NCBI GenBank assembly: GCA_017847885.1
Contig: JAGAUA010000044.1
Location: 186,001-250,000 of the forward strand
DNA from: Oscillospiraceae bacterium
Lineage (GTDB): Bacteria > Bacillota > Clostridia > Oscillospirales > Ruminococcaceae
Length of the DNA stretch: 64,000 bases
Reading direction: 5' to 3'
The position numbers and the translations under genes were made by a program. This document shows, piece by piece, positions 34,974 to 44,780 of this stretch. Below the pieces are notes generated by a model. That model ran no database searches, was not told where the DNA came from, and saw only the letters and a program-made list of their open reading frames with translations. Each line of letters begins with the position of its first letter. Position 1 is the stretch's first letter.

Positions 34974-36441
34974 ATGAACATCAAAAAAATCACGTCCGCA
35001 TTAATTGCAGCAGCAATGCTTGCAGGAATGACAGCCTGCGGAAACAAATCCGATGAGGTGGCTGTAAATAATACGGCGGTCACAGCCGAAAAAGCAGAAT
35101 CGAAACAAGCCGAGGATAACGAACAGTCCAAACTTGCAGGCAAAGCTGACAAAGCTGACGAAGATAATCTTCTTAATAGGGATCTGGAAAACGGTCAATA
35201 TATGTATAATGAATATGAAAAGCACATTGAAATAACCAAATATTTACTTGACGCCCCTGCTGTTGAGATTCCGTCTGAAATAGACGGCAAGCCTGTGACG
35301 GTTATCGGTGAGAGTACTTTTGTAGATTATCGTTCGGGTCTTACAATAATAGGGAAAAACCTTAAAAGCGTAATTATTCCCAATAGCGTTACGGAAATAG
35401 GTGATAAAGCTTTTGCTGGCTGCTCAAGCCTCGCAAGCATAAACATCCCCGACAGTATTACTGAAATAGGTGGCTGGGCTTTTGAAGGCTGCTCAAACCT
35501 TACAAGCATAACTATTCCTGATAGTGTTACTGAAATAGGCGGCCATGCTTTTTTACGAAACACCATGGCTTGAAGCACAGGCTCAACCGGTTATAATAAA
35601 CAATATACTTGTTGATTATACATCTGCAAGTGGTAATATTAACATTCCAAATAGCGTTACTAAAATAAGTGGTTATGCTTTTTTTAATTGCTCAAACCTT
35701 ACAAGTGTCAATATTCCCGACGGCGTTACTGAAATAGGTTACAGTGCTTTTTACGGTTGCTCAAGTCTTACAAGCATAACTATTCCCGACAGCGTTACTG
35801 AAATAGGTGATAGTGCTTTTTCAGGTACACCATGGCTTAAAGCACAATCTCAGCCGATTATAATAAACAACATACTTGTTGATTATTCATCTGCAATCGG
35901 TAACATTGTTATTCCCGATGGCGTTACTAAAATAGGTTTAAAAGCTTTTTTTGATTGCTCAAGCCTAATAAGCATAACTATTCCCAACAGCGTTACTAAA
36001 ATAGGTGATTATGCCTTTTACGGTTGCTCAAGTCTTACAAGCATAACTATTCCCGACAGCGTTACTGAAATAGGTTACAGTGCTTTTTACGGTTGCTCAA
36101 GTCTTACAAGCATAATCATTCCCAACAACGTTACTAAAATAAGTGGTTACGTTTTTTCCTGGTGCGAAAGCCTTGCAAACGTAACTATCCCCAACAACGT
36201 TACTGAAATAGGTCGTGATGCTTTTAGTTATTGCTCAAGCCTTACAAGCATAACTATTCCCGATAGCGTTACCGAAATAGGTATCTGCGCTTTTGATGGT
36301 TGCTCAAGCCTTACAAGTGTTAATATTCCTAACGGCGTTACTGAAATAGGTAATTTGGCTTTTAATCGTTGCTCAAGCCTTACAAGCATAAATATACCAG
36401 ATAAATTTAAAGACAGCTATGACGATATATTTGGGCGATGA
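34974..36441 (+). pseudogene. BspA-like leucine-rich-repeat lipoprotein, frameshifted
   Basis: The product would be a secreted lipoprotein of about 488 residues: signal peptide NIKKITSALIAAAMLAGMTAC with the lipidated Cys at 21, an acidic linker, and about a dozen 23-residue repeats of the BspA/TpLRR kind (SSLTSITIPDSVTEIGDSAF), interrupted by PWLKAQSQPIIINN-type insertions. Such proteins act at the cell surface in adhesion or binding. The frame breaks at a run of six T at 35549-35554: one T fewer would restore YETPWLEAQ, matching the sister segment at 35829. It may be a true mutation or a sequencing error. The ATG at 34974 follows GGGGG. Confidence 0.8.
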
Positions 36442-36472
36442 AACTCCGTTTAAAAATATTTTCAAAAACCCC

Positions 36473-36501
36473 TTGCAATTTTGGAAATTGCGTGGTATAA
36501 T
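36473..36501 (+). promoter_or_regulatory. Promoter of the rimP-nusA-infB operon
   Basis: TTGCAA (36473-36478) and TATAAT (36496-36501) are 17 bases apart. Confidence 0.75.
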
Positions 36502-36524
36502 ATATACAGCATTATGAATAGATT

Positions 36525-36555
36525 CACAAAGACCGGAACGTTCCGGTCTTTTGTG
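36525..36555 (+). promoter_or_regulatory. Leader hairpin before rimP
   Basis: CACAAAGACCGGAACG pairs with its complement, ending in TCTTTTGTG. It lies within the first 50 bases of the transcript. The stem with a T-rich 3' arm could be a partial attenuator, perhaps read by NusA, which this operon encodes. Confidence 0.55.
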
Positions 36556-36584
36556 TTGTATAAGGCACTGAAAGGAATGATCAA

Positions 36585-37091
36585 ATGGCAGGAAAAAAGG
36601 GCGGTAACACCGTCGCAAGGGTGTACGACATTGCAAAGCCCATTGCAGACGGTCTGGGACTGAAAATCTGGGACGTGGTTTTCGAGAAGGAGGGTACGAT
36701 GTGGTACCTCAAGGTGCTTATCGACAAGGTCGACGGCGTGCTTGACATGGACGACTGCGAGGCAATGACCCGTCCGCTTTCAAAGGCGCTTGACGAGGCT
36801 GACCCCATTGAGCAGAACTATATGCTTGAGGTAGGCTCTCCCGGTCTCGGTCGGGAACTGAAAAAGCCCGAGCATTTCGAGGAGTTTTTGGAGTGTCCCG
36901 TGAAAATTCGGTATATCCGCGAAATTGACGGTACGAAGGAGTTCATCGCGATCTTAAAGGGCTACACCAAGGACACCGTTTCGGTGATAACCGAAGAGGG
37001 CGACAAGGAGATAAACATTTCCGACACGGCGTTTATCCGCCTTTTCGACGACGATACCGACGAGCTTTTTGCCGATGACGACGAGGAATAA
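36585..37091 (+). CDS. rimP: Ribosome maturation factor RimP
   Basis: RimP assists assembly of the 30S subunit. The 168-residue protein has the N-terminal alpha/beta domain (GLKIWDVVFEKEGTMWYLKVLIDK, then DDCEAMTRPLSKALDEADPI, then YMLEVGSPGLGRELK) and the C-terminal SH3-like barrel. AAAGGA precedes the ATG. It leads the conserved rimP-nusA-ylxR-ylxQ-infB cluster, and the gap to nusA is 62 bases. Confidence 0.96.
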   Translation: MAGKKGGNTVARVYDIAKPIADGLGLKIWDVVFEKEGTMWYLKVLIDKVDGVLDMDDCEAMTRPLSKALDEADPIEQNYMLEVGSPGLGRELKKPEHFEEFLECPVKIRYIREIDGTKEFIAILKGYTKDTVSVITEEGDKEINISDTAFIRLFDDDTDELFADDDEE

Positions 37092-37153
37092 GGCAATTAT
37101 TTAAATTTATCATAGAAAACAATTTTTAAGGCATTTAGGAGGAATTCATAAAA

Positions 37154-38200
37154 ATGAACAAGGAATTTTTTGCGGCACTCGAGCTGCTGGCACAGGAAAA
37201 CAGCATACCCATGGACCTTTTGGTGGAAAAGATCAAGCAGGGCATTTCAAGGGCGGTCAAAAAGGAGTACCCCGACTGCGAGGATTTTTTGGTGGATATC
37301 GACCCCGAAAAGCAGAAGTTTGAGGTATGCCTCATGCGCACCGTTGTTGACGACGAGCCTCTCGACATGAGCGAGATAAACATTGACGAGGCTATCGCAG
37401 TTTGCTCCAAGAAAGCAAAGGTTGGCGACGTTGTTCCCTTCAAGCTTTCCACGGCAAAGTTCGGACGCGTGGCTGCTCAGAACGCAAAGCAGGCTATCAG
37501 AACAGAGATCAAGACCTTTGAGCGCGAAAAGTACATCAGCCAGTTCCACGACAAAATTCACGAGGCTGTTTCTGCGACAGTTCAGAGAATTGAGCCCGAG
37601 AGCGGCAATGCTACTCTTACTATTGACAAAAACGAGGTTTACCTTTTCAAGAACGAACAGATACCCGGCGAAACTCTTAAAGAGGGCGATATCGTTAAGC
37701 TTTACGTGGTTGACATTATCAACCCCGACAGAAAGCCTATGGTCAAGGTCTCCCGTACTCACAAGGATCTTGTAAAGCGCCTTTTCGAGCTTGAAATTCC
37801 CGAAATTTACGACGGCACTGTCGAGGTCAAGGCTATATCCCGTGAGGCAGGCTCAAGAACCAAAATTGCGGTTTGGTCTAAAGATCCCAACGTTGACCCG
37901 GTAGGCTCCTGCATAGGTCCCAAGCACAGCCGTATTCAGAATATTGTCAACGAGCTTAACGGCGAGAAAATTGACATTATTGTATACGATGAAGACCCTG
38001 CGGTATTTATCGCTCACGCACTTTCCCCTGCCGACGTTGTAAGCGTTACCGTTGACGAGGGCGATCAGAAGTCCTGCACGGTCATCGTTCCCAACAATCA
38101 GCTTTCTCTTGCTATCGGCAACAGAGGTCAGAACGCAAAGCTTGCGGCAAGACTTACCGGCTACAAGATAGATATCAAACCTGAAAATCCTATTGAATAA
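37154..38200 (+). CDS. nusA: Transcription termination/antitermination factor NusA
   Basis: NusA binds RNA polymerase and controls pausing, termination and antitermination. The 348-residue protein has the Gram-positive short form: an N-terminal polymerase-binding domain (about 1-125), an S1 domain (about 130-200) and two KH domains (about 205-345, with VDPVGSCIGPKHSRIQNIV and LAIGNRGQNAKLAARLTGYKIDI). TTAGGAGG precedes the ATG. No acidic C-terminal repeats, as usual outside Proteobacteria. Confidence 0.98.
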   Translation: MNKEFFAALELLAQENSIPMDLLVEKIKQGISRAVKKEYPDCEDFLVDIDPEKQKFEVCLMRTVVDDEPLDMSEINIDEAIAVCSKKAKVGDVVPFKLSTAKFGRVAAQNAKQAIRTEIKTFEREKYISQFHDKIHEAVSATVQRIEPESGNATLTIDKNEVYLFKNEQIPGETLKEGDIVKLYVVDIINPDRKPMVKVSRTHKDLVKRLFELEIPEIYDGTVEVKAISREAGSRTKIAVWSKDPNVDPVGSCIGPKHSRIQNIVNELNGEKIDIIVYDEDPAVFIAHALSPADVVSVTVDEGDQKSCTVIVPNNQLSLAIGNRGQNAKLAARLTGYKIDIKPENPIE

Positions 38201-38215
38201 TAAGGTTGTGATCTA

Positions 38216-38488
38216 ATGGCAGGCGTAAGAAAAATACCTATGAGAATGTGTCTCGGCTGCGGCGAAATGAAGCCGAAAAAGGAGCTTATCCGTGCGGTAA
38301 AGTCTCCCGAGGGCGATATTTCTCTCGACCTGACGGGCAAAAAGTCGGGACGGGGCGCATATATTTGCAGATCGGCGGAATGCTTTAAAAAAGCAAGAAA
38401 GACAAGGCGGTTTGAAAAGGCTTTCTCTTGTCAGATATCCGACGAAGTATATAACAATATGGAAAAGGAGCTTTCCGATGACGAGTAA
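38216..38488 (+). CDS. rnpM: RNase P modulator RnpM (YlxR)
   Basis: YlxR is a small RNA-binding protein; in Bacillus and Clostridia it binds the RNase P RNA and modulates its activity. The 90 residues show the family motifs RMCLGCGEMKPKKELIRAV and GRGAYICRSAECFKKARK with four cysteines. The gene follows nusA by 15 bases and overlaps ylxQ by 11 bases, so translation is probably coupled. Confidence 0.93.
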   Translation: MAGVRKIPMRMCLGCGEMKPKKELIRAVKSPEGDISLDLTGKKSGRGAYICRSAECFKKARKTRRFEKAFSCQISDEVYNNMEKELSDDE

Positions 38489-38801
38489 AATTCTTGGACT
38501 GCTCACCATATGCCGCAAGGCGGGCAAGCTTGTCATGGGCTTCGACCCCATGAAGGACGCTGTTGCGGAGGGCAAGGCAAAGGCGGTGCTTACCGCTTCG
38601 GACATTTCGCCCAAAACCGAAAAGGAAGTCCGATTTTTTGCAGGCAAGGGGAACGTTCCCGTGGCAAAAACCGAACTTACTCTTGAGGATATTTACCGCG
38701 GTCTCGGCAAAAAGGCAGGCATTATCGCAATATGCGACGAGGGCTTTGCCAAAAAGGCGCTGAGCATATGCGATGAAAAAACGATAAATAACATAAAATA
38801 A
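38478..38801 (+). CDS. L7Ae/L30e-family RNA-binding protein (YlxQ)
   Basis: The 107-residue protein is a single L7Ae-type domain ([25 protein letters not shown], then [15 protein letters not shown]), probably binding kink-turn RNA. In this conserved cluster the gene is usually called ylxQ or rplGA. AAAGGAG precedes the ATG at 38478, which lies inside the end of rnpM. Its function in the ribosome cycle is not settled. Confidence 0.9.
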   Translation: MTSKILGLLTICRKAGKLVMGFDPMKDAVAEGKAKAVLTASDISPKTEKEVRFFAGKGNVPVAKTELTLEDIYRGLGKKAGIIAICDEGFAKKALSICDEKTINNIK

Positions 38802-38830
38802 ACTCATCAAAAACGGAGGGTATACAGCCT

Positions 38831-41434
38831 ATGAGTACACCAAAACAGACAAAGCTTAAAATAAACGATGTTGCCAAGGAGCTGAACATTACAGGTCAGG
38901 AGCTTGCGGACTTTTTAAAGGCAAAGCTTGATGTAGTGAAGAAGCCTACGGCGTCGCTTACCGAGGACGAGATGAACTACGTTCTTGAGTCGTTTTCACA
39001 GGATAATCAGGTAGCTTCCTTTGACGCATATTTTGCAACGAGGAACGACCCTGCTCCCAAGAAAGAGGAGAAGCCCAAGGCGGAGAAGAAGCCTGCAAAG
39101 AAGGCTGAGCCTAAAGCCGAGACTAAGGAAGAAAAGCCAAAGGCAGAAAAGGCTGAGGCTAAAAAGGAAGCTCCCAAGAAGGAGACTCCCAAGGCAGAGA
39201 AGAAGCCTGCTCCCAAGCAGGAAGCAAAGGCTGAGCCGAAGCAGGAGACAAAGCCCGAGCCTAAGCAGGAAGTGAAGCCCGTTAAGCCTGTAAATCAGCA
39301 GCAGACCAACAAGGCTGAACGCTTCAACACCCAGCAGGCTCTTGACAAGAAGAAAAAGCCCGAGCAGAAGCCCCAGAACAAGCCTGCCGAGCAGACCAAC
39401 AAGAAAAAGCTTGACGTTAAGTTTGCAGACAGCGCGGCGGTGGTTGACCAGAAGATACACACCGTTGACACAAGAGGCTCTTACGTTGAGATGGATAAGT
39501 ACAACGAAAAGTACGACAACATGGCTAACGCTTCCGGCGGCGGCAGCAGAAAGAAAGACAACTTCTCCAAGAAGCAGAAGCTTACTCAGAAGTCACAGCA
39601 GAGAAAGAGCCAGCAGTACTCCAACAAGCGTGAGACCGAGGCGGAAAAGCTTCGCCGTCTTGAACTTGAGCGTGCAAGAAAGCAGCAGCTCAAGGTGCTT
39701 ATCCCCGATGAGATAGTTGTCTCCGAACTGGCTTCAAGGCTCAAGGTGACCGCAACAGAGGTCATCAAAAAGCTTATGCAGCTTGGCGAGATGTGTACGA
39801 TAAATCAGGTCATCGACTTTGACACCGCTTCTCTCGTTGCCGAGGAGCTGGGTGCAAAGGTTGAAAAGGAAGTCATCGTTACTATTGAGGAGCGCCTTAT
39901 CGACGATTCCGACGACGACGGCGAGGGCGAAGAGCGCGCACCCGTAGTTGTTGTAATGGGTCACGTTGACCACGGTAAGACCTCACTTCTCGATAAAATC
40001 AGAAACGCAAACGTTACATCGACCGAGGCAGGCGGTATTACCCAGCATATCGGTGCTTACCGCGTTACCTGCAACGGCAAGGAGATAACCTTCCTTGATA
40101 CACCGGGTCACGAAGCGTTCACATCAATGCGTGCAAGAGGTGCGTCCGTAACGGATATCGCTATCCTTGTTGTTGCTGCCGATGACGGTATCATGCCCCA
40201 GACAGTCGAAGCTATCAACCACGCAAAGGCAGCAGGCGTTTCCATTATCGTTGCGATAAACAAGATGGATAAGGAAGGCGCAAACCCCGACGCTATCAAG
40301 CAGAAGCTTACCGAATACGACCTTGTTGTTGAGGAATGGGGCGGCGATGTTATCTGCGTACCCGTTTCCGCAAAGACGGGCGAAGGTATCGAGGAGCTGC
40401 TTGAAAACGTGCTTCTCGTTGCCGAGGTCGCAGAGCTTAAAGCTAACCCCAACCGTCTTGCAAAGGGTACTGTTATCGAAGCAAGACTTGACAAGGGCAG
40501 AGGTCCTATCGCAACCCTTCTCGTTCAGAACGGTACTCTCCGCACGGGCGATATCATCATTGCAGGTACAGCCGTTGGACGCGTCCGCGTAATGACCAAC
40601 GACAAGGGCAAGATAGTTAAGGAAGCAGGTCCTTCCTACCCTGTTGAGATAACGGGTCTTGCGGAAGTTCCCTCCGCAGGCGACACATTCAACGCTGTTG
40701 AGGACGAACGCCTTGCAAGAGAGCTTGTTGACCAGCGTAAGCACGAGGCTAAGCAGGAACAGTTCAAGCAGTATCAGAAGGTTACTCTCGACAACCTGTT
40801 CAGCCAGATCGAACAGGGCGAGATCAAGGAGCTTCCCATCATCGTCAAGGCTGACGTTCAAGGCTCGGTTGAGGCTGTTAAGCAGTCCCTTGAAAAGCTC
40901 TCCAACGAGGAAGTTCGCGTAAGAGTTATCCACGGTGCGGTTGGTGCTGTTTCCGAGGGTGACGTAATGCTTGCAAGCGCTTCAAATGCAATTATCGTCG
41001 GATTTAACGTTCGTCCCGACCCTGTGGCTGCGGACAATGCCGAGAGAGACGGCGTTGATATCCGTCTTTACAGAATTATTTACGACGCAATCGAAGAGAT
41101 AACAACCGCTATGAAGGGTATGCTTGCGCCTAAGTACCGCGAGGTAAATCTTGGACGCGTCGAGGTTCGTCAGGTTTACAAGATATCCAACGTTGGTACG
41201 GTTTCGGGTTCGTATGTACTCAGCGGCAAGATCACACGAAATGCGGAAATTCGTGTTGTCCGCGACGGTATCATCATTGCCGACGACAAGATGTCCAGCC
41301 TCAAGCGCTTCAAGGACGACGTCAAGGAAGTTGCGGAAGGCTATGAGTGCGGTATCACACTTGAAAAGTTCAACGACGTTCATGTTGGTGACATTTTCGA
41401 GGCGTACTTCATGGAGGAGTATCGTCCCGACTGA
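38831..41434 (+). CDS. infB: Translation initiation factor IF-2
   Basis: IF-2 is the GTPase that places fMet-tRNA on the 30S subunit and promotes subunit joining. The 867-residue protein has the IF2-N helix-turn module (about 5-55), a long Lys/Glu/Pro-rich linker (about 75-290), a second IF2-N module, then the G domain from about residue 370 with GHVDHGKT (about 377-384), DTPGHEAF and NKMDK. Domains II-IV follow to the end with a final EEYRPD. GGAGGG precedes the ATG. All motifs are intact. Confidence 0.98.
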   Translation: MSTPKQTKLKINDVAKELNITGQELADFLKAKLDVVKKPTASLTEDEMNYVLESFSQDNQVASFDAYFATRNDPAPKKEEKPKAEKKPAKKAEPKAETKEEKPKAEKAEAKKEAPKKETPKAEKKPAPKQEAKAEPKQETKPEPKQEVKPVKPVNQQQTNKAERFNTQQALDKKKKPEQKPQNKPAEQTNKKKLDVKFADSAAVVDQKIHTVDTRGSYVEMDKYNEKYDNMANASGGGSRKKDNFSKKQKLTQKSQQRKSQQYSNKRETEAEKLRRLELERARKQQLKVLIPDEIVVSELASRLKVTATEVIKKLMQLGEMCTINQVIDFDTASLVAEELGAKVEKEVIVTIEERLIDDSDDDGEGEERAPVVVVMGHVDHGKTSLLDKIRNANVTSTEAGGITQHIGAYRVTCNGKEITFLDTPGHEAFTSMRARGASVTDIAILVVAADDGIMPQTVEAINHAKAAGVSIIVAINKMDKEGANPDAIKQKLTEYDLVVEEWGGDVICVPVSAKTGEGIEELLENVLLVAEVAELKANPNRLAKGTVIEARLDKGRGPIATLLVQNGTLRTGDIIIAGTAVGRVRVMTNDKGKIVKEAGPSYPVEITGLAEVPSAGDTFNAVEDERLARELVDQRKHEAKQEQFKQYQKVTLDNLFSQIEQGEIKELPIIVKADVQGSVEAVKQSLEKLSNEEVRVRVIHGAVGAVSEGDVMLASASNAIIVGFNVRPDPVAADNAERDGVDIRLYRIIYDAIEEITTAMKGMLAPKYREVNLGRVEVRQVYKISNVGTVSGSYVLSGKITRNAEIRVVRDGIIIADDKMSSLKRFKDDVKEVAEGYECGITLEKFNDVHVGDIFEAYFMEEYRPD

Positions 41435-41457
41435 TAAAATAATGCTGATCTGCCTGC

Positions 41458-41485
41458 GCCGTAAATATACCTTAAAATTTACGGC
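41458..41485 (+). other. Hairpin between infB and rbfA
   Basis: GCCGTAAAT and its exact complement form a 9-bp stem with a 10-base loop, extended below by CTGC/GCAG. There is no following T run, so it looks like a processing or mRNA-stability hairpin and not a terminator. Confidence 0.5.
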
Positions 41486-41514
41486 TCGGCAGCAAATTCT
41501 GAAAGGAGTTTTAT

Positions 41515-41877
41515 ATGCCTAATTTCAGAAACGGACGTATGTCCGAAGATATAAAGCGCGAAATTTCCGCGCTTATCCGCGAGGAGATAAAGGACCCCAG
41601 AGTGAATGGAAGCCTTATCTCCGTAGTAAGGACCGAGCTTTCGGGGGATAACTCCCACTGCAAGGTCTACATTTCCAGCTTTGACGGCGTTGAGGCTTCA
41701 AAGTCTGCTGTAAAGGGTCTTGAAAGTGCGTCGGGAATGATAAGACGGCACATTTCAAACAAGCTTCACCTGAAAAAATGTCCCGAGCTTAAATTTATTG
41801 CGGATAATTCTATCGAGCATTCTGCGGAAATTGCAAAAATGCTTGAAAAAATTGAAGAAAACGTTTCTGACGAATGA
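41515..41877 (+). CDS. rbfA: Ribosome-binding factor A
   Basis: RbfA helps mature the 16S rRNA 5' region in the 30S subunit. The 120-residue KH-like protein shows RMSEDIKREISALIREEIKDPRV at the start and KCPELKFIADNSIEHSAEIAKML at the end, both typical. GAAAGGAG precedes the ATG. The nrnA-like gene follows within 12 bases. Confidence 0.96.
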   Translation: MPNFRNGRMSEDIKREISALIREEIKDPRVNGSLISVVRTELSGDNSHCKVYISSFDGVEASKSAVKGLESASGMIRRHISNKLHLKKCPELKFIADNSIEHSAEIAKMLEKIEENVSDE

Positions 41878-41889
41878 CGGGGTGTGCTT

Positions 41890-42855
41890 ATGCAGATTAA
41901 TTTAAAGGAAACTGCGGATTTTCTCAAGGCTCACGATAATTTCTATATCCTTACCCATCAGAGTCCCGACGGCGACACTATGGGCAGCGGCTTCGGCTTA
42001 TGCTGTGCGCTTCGTAAAATCGGCAAGAAAGCCAACGTGCTTTGCTCCGATAATTTCCCGAAAAGATATCATTTTATGTACGAGGGATACGTACCGCAGA
42101 AGTTTGCTCCCGAGACTATCGTTGCTGTTGACGTTGCCGACAAAAAGCTGCTGGGACCCGGTCTTGCGCAGTACGGCGACTACGTTGACCTGTGCATAGA
42201 CCACCACATTTCCAACACGCTTTATGCCGAAAGACTTCTGGTATACCCCGACGCCGCAGCTGCCTGCGAGGTGATTTTCCGGGTGCTTGCGGAGATGGAC
42301 GTGACTCTCGACCGTCAGATTGCGGAGTGCCTTTACACGGGAATTGCCACCGATACGGGCTGCTTCAAGTACGCAAACACAACAAAGCTTGCCCACATCA
42401 TTTCGGCAAAGCTTATGGACTGCGGCATACGCCTTGAACAGATAAACCGCGAGATGTTTGACATTAAAAGCAAAGCAAGGCTCAAGGTCGAGCAGTATAT
42501 CAACTCGTCCATGGAGTATTACCTCGACGACAAGTGCGCTATGGCTGCCGTGACTTTGGATACCCTTGCGGAAGCAGGACTTCCTGCGGAGGAATTCGAG
42601 GGCATTGCAGGAATGAGCGTTCAGCTTGAGGGCGTCAAGGTCGGCGTTATCATAAAGGAAAAGGAAGCAGGAAAATTCAAGATATCCATGCGCTCTGCTT
42701 CGGATATAGACGTGTCTGAGATATGCCGCAAATTCGGCGGCGGCGGTCATGTCAAGGCGGCAGGCTGCGCTATTGACGGAACTCTTGACGACGTTAAGCT
42801 GAAGCTGCTTTCGGGTATTGCTCCTGCGCTGGGTATCGACTTATGGCTGGCGTAA
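41890..42855 (+). CDS. nrnA: DHH-family nanoRNase/3'-phosphoadenylate phosphatase-like protein
   Basis: NrnA degrades very short RNAs and can dephosphorylate pAp. The 321-residue protein carries the DHH motifs THQSPDGDTMGSG, VAVDVADKKLLGP, LCIDHHISNT and ATDTGCFKY, and the DHHA1 motif GGGGHVKAAGC. The position between rbfA and truB is conserved in Gram-positive bacteria. I chose the ATG at 41890 with GGGGTG upstream; a GTG at 41884 is possible. The stop overlaps truB by 13 bases. Confidence 0.92.
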   Translation: MQINLKETADFLKAHDNFYILTHQSPDGDTMGSGFGLCCALRKIGKKANVLCSDNFPKRYHFMYEGYVPQKFAPETIVAVDVADKKLLGPGLAQYGDYVDLCIDHHISNTLYAERLLVYPDAAAACEVIFRVLAEMDVTLDRQIAECLYTGIATDTGCFKYANTTKLAHIISAKLMDCGIRLEQINREMFDIKSKARLKVEQYINSSMEYYLDDKCAMAAVTLDTLAEAGLPAEEFEGIAGMSVQLEGVKVGVIIKEKEAGKFKISMRSASDIDVSEICRKFGGGGHVKAAGCAIDGTLDDVKLKLLSGIAPALGIDLWLA

Positions 42856-43763
42856 ATGGTGAGCTTTGCGGAATTATCTGCGTTAACAAGCCCCAGGGCT
42901 TCACAAGCTTTGATGTTATTGCAAAGCTTCGGGGCATACTGAAAATGAAGCGGCTTGGTCACGCAGGCACTCTTGACCCTATGGCGACGGGCGTGCTTCC
43001 CGTTTTTGCGGGACGTGCAACAAAGGCGTGCGACATACTTCCCGACCACGACAAGGTATACGAGGCAGGCTTTAAGCTTGGCGTAACCACCGACACGCAG
43101 GACAGCACGGGTACGGTCACACGCGAGGGCGACCCGTCGGCTGCGGACGCAGAAAGGGTAGCCGCTGTGCTTGAAAAATTCCGCGGAGATATCATGCAGA
43201 TACCGCCCATGTACTCGGCAGTATCGGTGAACGGAAAGCGGCTTTACGACCTTGCAAGGCAGGGCGTTGAAATTGAGCGAGAGGCAAGACCCGTAACGGT
43301 TTACAGCCTTGAGCTTGTCAGCTTTGACGAGGCGGAAAAGTGCGGCGTGCTGTCGGTATCCTGCTCAAAGGGGACTTATGTCAGAACGCTGATAAACGAC
43401 ATCGGCGAGGCTCTGGGCTGCGGAGGAATAATGACCTCACTTGTACGCACCAAAGCCTGCGGATTTTCCCTTGACGACTGCGTTACCATTGAGCAGCTTC
43501 AGGACACCGCAAATTCGGGCGGCGGCTTTGAGCGGTTTGTTAAGCCTGTTGAGGAGGTTTTCGCATACCTGCCGAAGCTGGAGCTTCACGGAGCGCAGGA
43601 GAGAATGTACCGCAACGGAATAAAGCTTGACCTAAGCAGGATAAGGCTTGACCCCAATGCAGAGCGCGTTCGGGTTTACGGTGAAAACGGCTTTATCGGC
43701 ACGGCTCTTCCCGACCGCGAAAACGGCGTTTTAAGAATAGAAAAAAATTTCAGCATAAATTAA
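42843..43763 (+). CDS. truB: tRNA pseudouridine(55) synthase
   Basis: TruB makes pseudouridine 55 in the T loop of tRNAs. The 306-residue protein has ICVNKPQGFTSFDVI, the catalytic loop HAGTLDPMATGVLP (Asp45), and the C-terminal PUA-like part. It starts inside the end of nrnA with a weak binding site, so translation is probably coupled. Its stop codon lies within the left arm of the palindromic element at 43760-43826. Confidence 0.96.
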   Translation: MAGVNGELCGIICVNKPQGFTSFDVIAKLRGILKMKRLGHAGTLDPMATGVLPVFAGRATKACDILPDHDKVYEAGFKLGVTTDTQDSTGTVTREGDPSAADAERVAAVLEKFRGDIMQIPPMYSAVSVNGKRLYDLARQGVEIEREARPVTVYSLELVSFDEAEKCGVLSVSCSKGTYVRTLINDIGEALGCGGIMTSLVRTKACGFSLDDCVTIEQLQDTANSGGGFERFVKPVEEVFAYLPKLELHGAQERMYRNGIKLDLSRIRLDPNAERVRVYGENGFIGTALPDRENGVLRIEKNFSIN

Positions 43764-43826
43764 GGCAGCACCGCGCAAAGCACGCCTTACGGCTTTGCGT
43801 ACAATTTAGCAGCGGTATTGCCTTAA
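43760..43826. repeat. MITE-like palindrome between truB and ribF (67 bp)
   Basis: TTAAGGCAGCACCGC at one end is nearly complementary to GCGGTATTGCCTTAA at the other. An inner hairpin GCAAAGC/GCTTTGC lies between. The left end supplies the truB stop codon TAA. Related arms occur at 12555-12585. Confidence 0.65.
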
Positions 43827-43861
43827 TAGGATAAATTGAAAAATCGAAAGGAACAGCGGCA

Positions 43862-44767
43862 ATGGTTGATTTGACCGAAACAAAAAGCGTACCCCAAAAC
43901 GGCACCGCCGCTGCCATGGGGCTTTTCGACGGACTTCACAAGGGTCACAGAGCCGTGATAAGCCGCGCTGCGGAAATTGCGGCGCAAAACGGTCTTTCCC
44001 CTGCGGTTTTCACCTTTGACACCGAAAGCGTTACGTCAAAGGGCGACGGCGGCGTGAGGTACATACTTTCACGGGAAATAAAGCTGCGGCTTATTTCGGG
44101 GCTTGGGGCGGAATATGTTTACTCCCCCAATTTTGCGGAAGTAAAGGATATGAACGGCGAGGACTTCGTGCGCATTATCCTCCGTGACCGACTTAAAGCG
44201 GAGTATGCGGTATGCGGTGAGGATTTCCGCTTCGGCAAGGGCGCAAAGTGGGGTACAGCCGAGCTTGAAAAGCTTTGCGGAGAGTTTGGGATAAGGCTTT
44301 TTGTTGTACCCGATGTTAAGGGAAAAAACGGACGGCGAGTTTCCTCAACCATGATAAGGGAGCTTATCGGAAGCGGAGATGTCCAAGCCGCAAACGAGCT
44401 TCTCGGCTCATGCTTTAGCTTTGAGCTTCCCGTATCGGAGGGCAGAAAGCTTGGCAGGACCATTGATTTCCCCACCATAAACCAGATTATCCCCCATGGA
44501 CAGGTTCTCCCGAAATTCGGGGTTTACACCTCGGAAACGGAGGTCTGCGGCAGGATCTACAAAAGCATAACCAACGTGGGCGTGAAGCCTACCGTCGGCT
44601 GCACCACTCCCCTTGTGGAAACATATATTACGAATTTCGACGGCGACCTTTACGGCAAGACTGTGAGGGTATCCCTGATAAAATTTGTCCGTCCCGAAAT
44701 GAAATTCGGCAGCATAGACGAGCTGAAAAAACGTATTTCGCTCGATATTGAAAGCATTGAAAAGTAA
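43862..44767 (+). CDS. ribF: Bifunctional riboflavin kinase/FAD synthetase
   Basis: RibF phosphorylates riboflavin to FMN and adenylates FMN to FAD. The 301-residue protein has the N-terminal nucleotidyltransferase domain (MGLFDGLHKGHRAVI, later GRRVSSTMIRELIGSGD) and the C-terminal kinase domain (GRTIDFPTINQIIP, GVYTS, TNVGVKPTV, VETYITNFDGDLYGK). AAAGGAAC precedes the ATG. It follows truB as in many Gram-positive genomes, and gltX comes next after 13 bases. Confidence 0.96.
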   Translation: MVDLTETKSVPQNGTAAAMGLFDGLHKGHRAVISRAAEIAAQNGLSPAVFTFDTESVTSKGDGGVRYILSREIKLRLISGLGAEYVYSPNFAEVKDMNGEDFVRIILRDRLKAEYAVCGEDFRFGKGAKWGTAELEKLCGEFGIRLFVVPDVKGKNGRRVSSTMIRELIGSGDVQAANELLGSCFSFELPVSEGRKLGRTIDFPTINQIIPHGQVLPKFGVYTSETEVCGRIYKSITNVGVKPTVGCTTPLVETYITNFDGDLYGKTVRVSLIKFVRPEMKFGSIDELKKRISLDIESIEK

Positions 44768-44780
44768 AGGATTGATTACC

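Noticed and set aside
35545..35557. T-TTT-TTA heptamer as a programmed -1 frameshift site in the lipoprotein gene
   Set aside because: The downstream repeat frame is +1, not -1. A -1 slip would not join the two halves.
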